Positions 7,289-10,484 of a DNA stretch of 10,484 nt are shown in pieces. A model generated the notes under the pieces. That model was given only the letters and a program-made list of their open reading frames with translations. It had not been told where the DNA came from and searched no databases. The DNA is from Prevotellaceae bacterium UBA1720 (GTDB taxonomy: Bacteria; Bacteroidota; Bacteroidia; Bacteroidales; Bacteroidaceae): assembly GCA_002317475.1 (NCBI GenBank), contig DCIS01000184.1, positions 1 to 10,484 on the forward strand, given 5' to 3'. Both the position numbers and the translations under genes were made by a program. Numbering within the stretch: position 1 is the stretch's first letter; the number at the start of each line of letters is the position of its first letter.

Positions 7289-9745
7289 TTAGAGTTTTAC
7301 CTTAACAGCATTGCCATTGTAGCTGACGGTCTTATTCTGGCCATTGTACAGACGAACATTGAACTGTCGCTGAGCTACCATGCCGTCAAATGAACCATTA
7401 CGCTTTGCAATGGTGAGGGTCTTAGCCTTGTCATTCCAAGTAAGCTGGATGGTGCTGTACTTGCCCTTCTCGTAATTGTAGTTGTCTCCCTCATCCTCGT
7501 AGATGGTGAAAGTGGCATCCTTGCCAGGATAAACAACAAGGTCAAGTGTCTCCCAATCAGCAACATTGGCATACTGAACATCCTTCTCGCAGAGAGGCAG
7601 AATACTACCAGCCTTCACGAAGACGGGGCAATGCTGGATGGTAGCATCCATCGCGTAGGTCTGGCCACCCACATAACTCTCACCTGTCCAGTAATCGAAC
7701 CACTTATCACCCTGAGGCAAGTAAACCTCCCAGGTCTTCTTGGCATTCCAGTCTGCACGGAAACCCTCCTGATAGAGGCTGCGATTATTGCGATTCCAAC
7801 CTGAAACCTCATCGGTCTGGTTGGCTGTTTCGGGGGTATAGAGGGCCTTGACAACGGGAGCAACGAGTAGGTTGCGACCAAACATGAACTCACGGTTGTT
7901 GTTCCAAACATTCTGATCCTCACGATAGTCCATCACGAGGGCACGCATGAACGAATCATCGTTCTGGCTGACTTGCCAACTGGTACTATATATATAAGGT
8001 AAGAGTTGGTAACGAAGTTTGACTGCACCCAACAAAGCATCGTATGCTGGTTCACCTGGCTTGCCATAATGATAGAGCTCGCGATAAACCTCTGTACCAT
8101 GACTACGCATCATAGGACAGAACACGCCAAACTGCATCCAACGGATGTAGAGCTCTTGATAGAGGGGGTTCTTGGTAGCAGTCTGATCTAGATAACTGCG
8201 ATTGTAAGCATTGGCAAAGAAACCACCTAGGTCAGTGTTAACCATTGGGTTAGCTGTCATGGTATAATTCAGACAGATGGGTACCTGCTTGCGGAAAGCA
8301 TCCCAAGACGAACTAACATCACCACTCCAGGTGTTGGCACCTGTACGCTGCTGACCAGCGAAGTAGCTACGAGTGAGGATGAAGACGCGGTGACTCTCAT
8401 CAGCTGCACGCTGCTTGTCATAGATACCCTCGACAGTAGACAAGGGGAAAGCATTGCGTACACTGCGCCATGAACCCTTGAAATCCTTACCTGTGGCAGG
8501 GTCGGTGATAGGACGAACCTGATCAAGGTCGCTATCCTTGAAGTTAAGATGGTCAGGGTCAGTTGAGTCCATCCACCATGCATCTACACCAGCCTTGTGC
8601 AGACGAGTGAGGTTCTCCCAATAGATGCTGCGAGCCTTCTCGCTATAGGGATCATAAACGCGTACACCGCTAGGATAATCCATGTTGGGGGGCCATGCAG
8701 AGAGACCACTCTGGGGCCATGTCTGGAAATCGTAAAGCAAACCCTCCTCGTTGAGTTGCTTATAAGCCTTAGTGTGAGGTCCGAAACTTGCCCATATACT
8801 GATGCTCATGTGGGCATTGACATCGTGTACATGCTGAATCATCTTCTTGTAGTCGCTGAAATCCTCATTGAGGAACTCCATCGCGTTCCATAGATAATTG
8901 CTACCCCAGTATTGCCAGTCCTGGATGATACCGTCGAAAGGCACACCTGTCTTACGGTAGGTGTCAACCACCTCAAGCAGTTCCTTGCTGGTCTTGTAGC
9001 GTTCACGACTCTGGTGGAAACCATAAGTCCACAAGGGGAGCATGGGAACCTTACCACTGAGGAAACGCATCTCGCTGATAACACCATCAGCAGCCGAAGC
9101 CAACTTCTGTCCATTAGGAGCTACAACGCCTACACCATACATGAAGTAGTAGTCCACCTTCGAACCTACCTGACTCTCAAGACGCAATGCATCACGGTCA
9201 TCAATGCGAGTGGGAGAATAGTTGTCCCAGTACACACCATAGCCCTTCTGACTTTGGAAGAAGTGCGAGAAGTCCTCCAGATTAGACTGTATCATCAGTC
9301 TGTGCTCGCCACGCTGATTCATCTTCTCATTCTGCAGGAGACCAAGACCATAGATGGGTTCATCCTTGTCAAGATTAAAGGTCTGAGCCACCTTCACACG
9401 ACCCTTATCGGGACCCTCTGTGATAGGAGTAAACTTATACTCGCCTTCCTGCATCAGCACCTTACCCTTAGCGTCAAAGAAGGTTACTTGCTGAGTGGAG
9501 GTGTTCACTTTGACGGTCAGAGCAGACGAACTGTATGTGCGGACATCACCCTGCTGAGACTCCTTTACTTTCACCTGTTTGGGGGTGGCACGAACTACAA
9601 GAGAGAGATCGTCACCCTCCATCTTTTGGCGATTGGGGGCCTGCTTGAGGATGCGAACAGTGTTTGGGGTGTAGAAAGTCACCTGTTGCGCAAAGCTTGC
9701 CAAGGAGCAAAGCGAAAGTGCAATGAGTAGAAAACTTTTTTTCAT
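7289..9745 (-). CDS. GH31 alpha-xylosidase/alpha-glucosidase-like enzyme
   Basis: Family 31 enzymes are retaining exo-alpha-glycosidases, mainly alpha-glucosidases and alpha-xylosidases; a few are transferases. The 818-residue protein opens with a signal peptide (MKKSFLLIALSLCSLASFAQ), so a periplasmic location is expected. The N-terminal beta-sandwich (about 25-225) contains PIYGLGLLQNE and RGEHRLMIQSN. The catalytic barrel begins near PMLPLWTYGFHQSRERY (234-250) and includes DGIIQDWQYWG (271-281). The likely nucleophile is D393 in WWMDSTDPD and the acid/base D476 in TWSGDVSSSW. Further motifs are RSYFAGQQR (459-467), TDLGGFF (504-510) and RSHGTE (547-552). Residues from about 590 to the end form the C-terminal beta-domains, with PVFVKAGSILPL (707-718) and FTIYEDEGDNY typical of GH31. 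The length fits a GH31 without the PA14 insertion of some Bacteroides alpha-xylosidases. STDPD around the nucleophile is compatible with alpha-xylosidase, but this is inference. It leads the operon with the downstream GH3. Confidence 0.94.
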   Translation of the reverse strand: MKKSFLLIALSLCSLASFAQQVTFYTPNTVRILKQAPNRQKMEGDDLSLVVRATPKQVKVKESQQGDVRTYSSSALTVKVNTSTQQVTFFDAKGKVLMQEGEYKFTPITEGPDKGRVKVAQTFNLDKDEPIYGLGLLQNEKMNQRGEHRLMIQSNLEDFSHFFQSQKGYGVYWDNYSPTRIDDRDALRLESQVGSKVDYYFMYGVGVVAPNGQKLASAADGVISEMRFLSGKVPMLPLWTYGFHQSRERYKTSKELLEVVDTYRKTGVPFDGIIQDWQYWGSNYLWNAMEFLNEDFSDYKKMIQHVHDVNAHMSISIWASFGPHTKAYKQLNEEGLLYDFQTWPQSGLSAWPPNMDYPSGVRVYDPYSEKARSIYWENLTRLHKAGVDAWWMDSTDPDHLNFKDSDLDQVRPITDPATGKDFKGSWRSVRNAFPLSTVEGIYDKQRAADESHRVFILTRSYFAGQQRTGANTWSGDVSSSWDAFRKQVPICLNYTMTANPMVNTDLGGFFANAYNRSYLDQTATKNPLYQELYIRWMQFGVFCPMMRSHGTEVYRELYHYGKPGEPAYDALLGAVKLRYQLLPYIYSTSWQVSQNDDSFMRALVMDYREDQNVWNNNREFMFGRNLLVAPVVKALYTPETANQTDEVSGWNRNNRSLYQEGFRADWNAKKTWEVYLPQGDKWFDYWTGESYVGGQTYAMDATIQHCPVFVKAGSILPLCEKDVQYANVADWETLDLVVYPGKDATFTIYEDEGDNYNYEKGKYSTIQLTWNDKAKTLTIAKRNGSFDGMVAQRQFNVRLYNGQNKTVSYNGNAVKVKL

Positions 9746-9774
9746 AAATGATTGTGTTTTAGCATATTTGGCAA

Positions 9775-9782
9775 CAAAGATA
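9775..9782 (-). promoter_or_regulatory. Bacteroidetes -7 promoter element for GH31-GH3
   Basis: On the minus strand this is TATCTTTG, a full match to TAnnTTTG. It lies 29 bp upstream of the GH31 ATG at 9745, so a short leader of about 20-25 nt is expected. It sits in the 68-bp gap after the small upstream gene, which suggests that GH31-GH3 is transcribed independently of that gene. No clear -33 TTTG is visible. Confidence 0.5.
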
Positions 9783-9813
9783 ATGAAAAGAATCCAAAAC
9801 TCCTAATTCTTTA

Positions 9814-10278
9814 TTATTTATCTTTATCATCTACCTCGTCATAGTATTCTATGGTGCAATACTCCGTAGTGATGGCATATGGTTCTCTAGTGGTCTTTCT
9901 CGCCATCCAGTTTCCCCTTTCATCTGTTGCACGAAGGCGATAGCGGGTATTAGTGTGGTCATGAAGACGTCCAGTGGAGGTAGTAATGGAATCAATGCGC
10001 CCACAATCGTCACGATGGATTGTTACAGGTTGATCACCATTACGCATATAGGTAATGCGCCCATTGCGGTCAAACAGGACTACAATGCGTTTAAAGCTCA
10101 TGATGACTGCACTTTTGACATTGCCCTTCAACTGGAAATACCAAAGGTCGGATTGACATGTGTCTTGTCGAGAAGAAAGCTCACTGACTGTCTGTTCAAC
10201 TGATGGTATCTCTCTGAACCTGGCCAATATAGCCATATAAGGCATCATGAGTGTTATGAATAGCCAAAACTTCTTCAT
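9814..10278 (-). CDS. Small exported hypothetical protein with YD-repeat-like strands
   Basis: I do not recognise this 154-residue protein. It starts at ATG 10278 and opens with MKKFWLFITLMMPYMAILA, a likely signal peptide, so export is expected. The mature part has no enzyme motif. From about residue 48 it shows short beta-strand units with a recurring D-x-x-G-R/N pattern: LKGNVKSAV, LFDRNGRITYMRNG, HRDDCGRIDSI, TDERGNWMARK. These resemble single units of Rhs/YD-type or related Bacteroidetes repeats, but there are too few to assign a fold. The C-terminus is acidic (YYDEVDDKDK). It has its own promoter and lies between a probable 5S rRNA gene and the GH31 operon, on the same strand. It may be a short member of a larger repeat family or a remnant of a longer protein. 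Codon use looks like its neighbours. Confidence 0.75.
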   Translation of the reverse strand: MKKFWLFITLMMPYMAILARFREIPSVEQTVSELSSRQDTCQSDLWYFQLKGNVKSAVIMSFKRIVVLFDRNGRITYMRNGDQPVTIHRDDCGRIDSITTSTGRLHDHTNTRYRLRATDERGNWMARKTTREPYAITTEYCTIEYYDEVDDKDK

Positions 10279-10314
10279 CTATAATAAGTTTTATTCTAAA
10301 TGCAAAATATAAAA

Positions 10315-10322
10315 CAAATATA
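10315..10322 (-). promoter_or_regulatory. Bacteroidetes -7 promoter element for the small exported protein
   Basis: The minus-strand reading TATATTTG matches TAnnTTTG. A TTG (minus-strand reading of CAA at 10341-10343) lies 18 bases upstream and could be the -33 element. Transcription would begin about 30 nt before the ATG at 10278. The surrounding 10279-10419 stretch is AT-rich and holds no gene that I can see. Confidence 0.5.
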
Positions 10323-10419
10323 GGAAAAAATCTGCAACAACAATAATAATTCAGAATAATGTTAGTTTAAATAAAGCAAACTACGATGGAATGAAATCGT
10401 CACTTTTCACTATCGTTAT

Positions 10420-10458
10420 GAAAAAAGAGAAAACCCTCTGGACTTTGATCCAAAGGGT
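10420..10458 (-). terminator. Intrinsic terminator downstream of the probable rRNA operon
   Basis: On the minus strand ACCCTTTGGA (10458-10449) pairs with TCCAGAGGGT (10442-10433) over a 6-base loop. It is followed by a T-rich tail TTTTCTCTTTTTT. The one imperfect position is a U-G pair in minus-strand RNA but a C/A mismatch in plus-strand RNA, which fixes the direction as leftward. It lies directly after the presumed 5S rRNA 3' end. Confidence 0.8.
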
Positions 10459-10471
10459 CTCTGCATTAAAA

Positions 10472-10484
10472 ACGGCGGCTACCT
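10472..10484 (-). rRNA. rrf: Probable 3' end of 5S rRNA (partial)
   Basis: The minus strand entering at the right edge reads AGGTAGCCGCCGT. This resembles the 3' end of Bacteroidetes 5S rRNA, which typically ends in a GAGTAGGT-(A/C)-GCCGCC-type sequence. A strong terminator follows within about 15 bases, as expected at the end of an rRNA operon. Only about 13 bases are inside the window, so the assignment rests on recalled family sequence and context, not on a full alignment. Confidence 0.5.

Noticed and set aside
8912..9730. A 272-codon plus-strand open frame opposite the GH31 N-terminal half
   Set aside because: The GH31 frame has clear family motifs throughout this stretch. The opposite frame shows no recognisable domain and no promoter of its own.
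9787..9812. AT-rich inverted repeat (AAAGAAT/ATTCTTT) after the small exported gene
   Set aside because: The stem is only 7 bp, nearly all A-T with a 12-base loop, and has no following T-run, so it is not supportable as a terminator.
10383..10416. ACGAT/ATCGT short repeats between the small gene and the terminator
   Set aside because: Five-base arms in AT-rich DNA are expected by chance.

Overview
The window reads as chromosomal DNA of a Bacteroidetes bacterium, most likely Prevotella or a close relative. The reasons are start-proximal promoters of the Bacteroidetes type (TAnnTTTG at -7), almost no Shine-Dalgarno sequences, a DUF1573 protein, and a set of exported glycoside hydrolases (GH) typical of gut or rumen polysaccharide degraders. 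The species is inferred from these traits, not shown directly.

Layout, left to right. (1) A minus-strand GH3 enzyme of the beta-xylosidase-like type runs off the left edge; only its N-terminal 440 residues are present. (2) Upstream of it on the same strand is a secreted three-domain DUF1573 protein, probably in the same transcript. (3) A divergent promoter region of about 170 bp separates this from a plus-strand GH3 beta-glucosidase-like lipoprotein. (4) A convergent intergenic region with a strong hairpin terminator follows. (5) A minus-strand pair comes next: GH31 (9745 to 7289) and then a second beta-xylosidase-like GH3 (7246 to 4982). The gap between them is 42 bp, so they are probably an operon with its own promoter at about 9775-9782. 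(6) A small secreted protein of unknown function, also minus-strand, has its own promoter. (7) At the right edge lies a minus-strand intrinsic terminator. Beyond it is what looks like the last bases of a 5S rRNA gene, so the cluster appears to lie just downstream of an rRNA operon.

Functional reading. All four GH enzymes carry export signals: three SPI-type signal peptides and one lipobox. Their expected place is the periplasm or its membranes, where GH3 and GH31 exo-enzymes trim oligosaccharides from the non-reducing end. A GH31 with alpha-xylosidase or alpha-glucosidase potential next to several GH3 beta-glycosidases would suit breakdown of xyloglucan, xylan or mixed glucan fragments. Substrates cannot be fixed from sequence alone. 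No SusC/SusD pair, endo-acting enzyme, sugar transporter or regulator is present, so this is either part of a polysaccharide utilisation locus or a set of orphan exo-enzymes.

I see no mobile element, CRISPR array, tRNA or convincing new system. The points most worth a second look are the GH31/GH3 substrate question, the inverted repeat over the GH3 promoter, the small secreted protein beside the rRNA operon, and a 16-bp tandem duplication over the DUF1573 stop codon.
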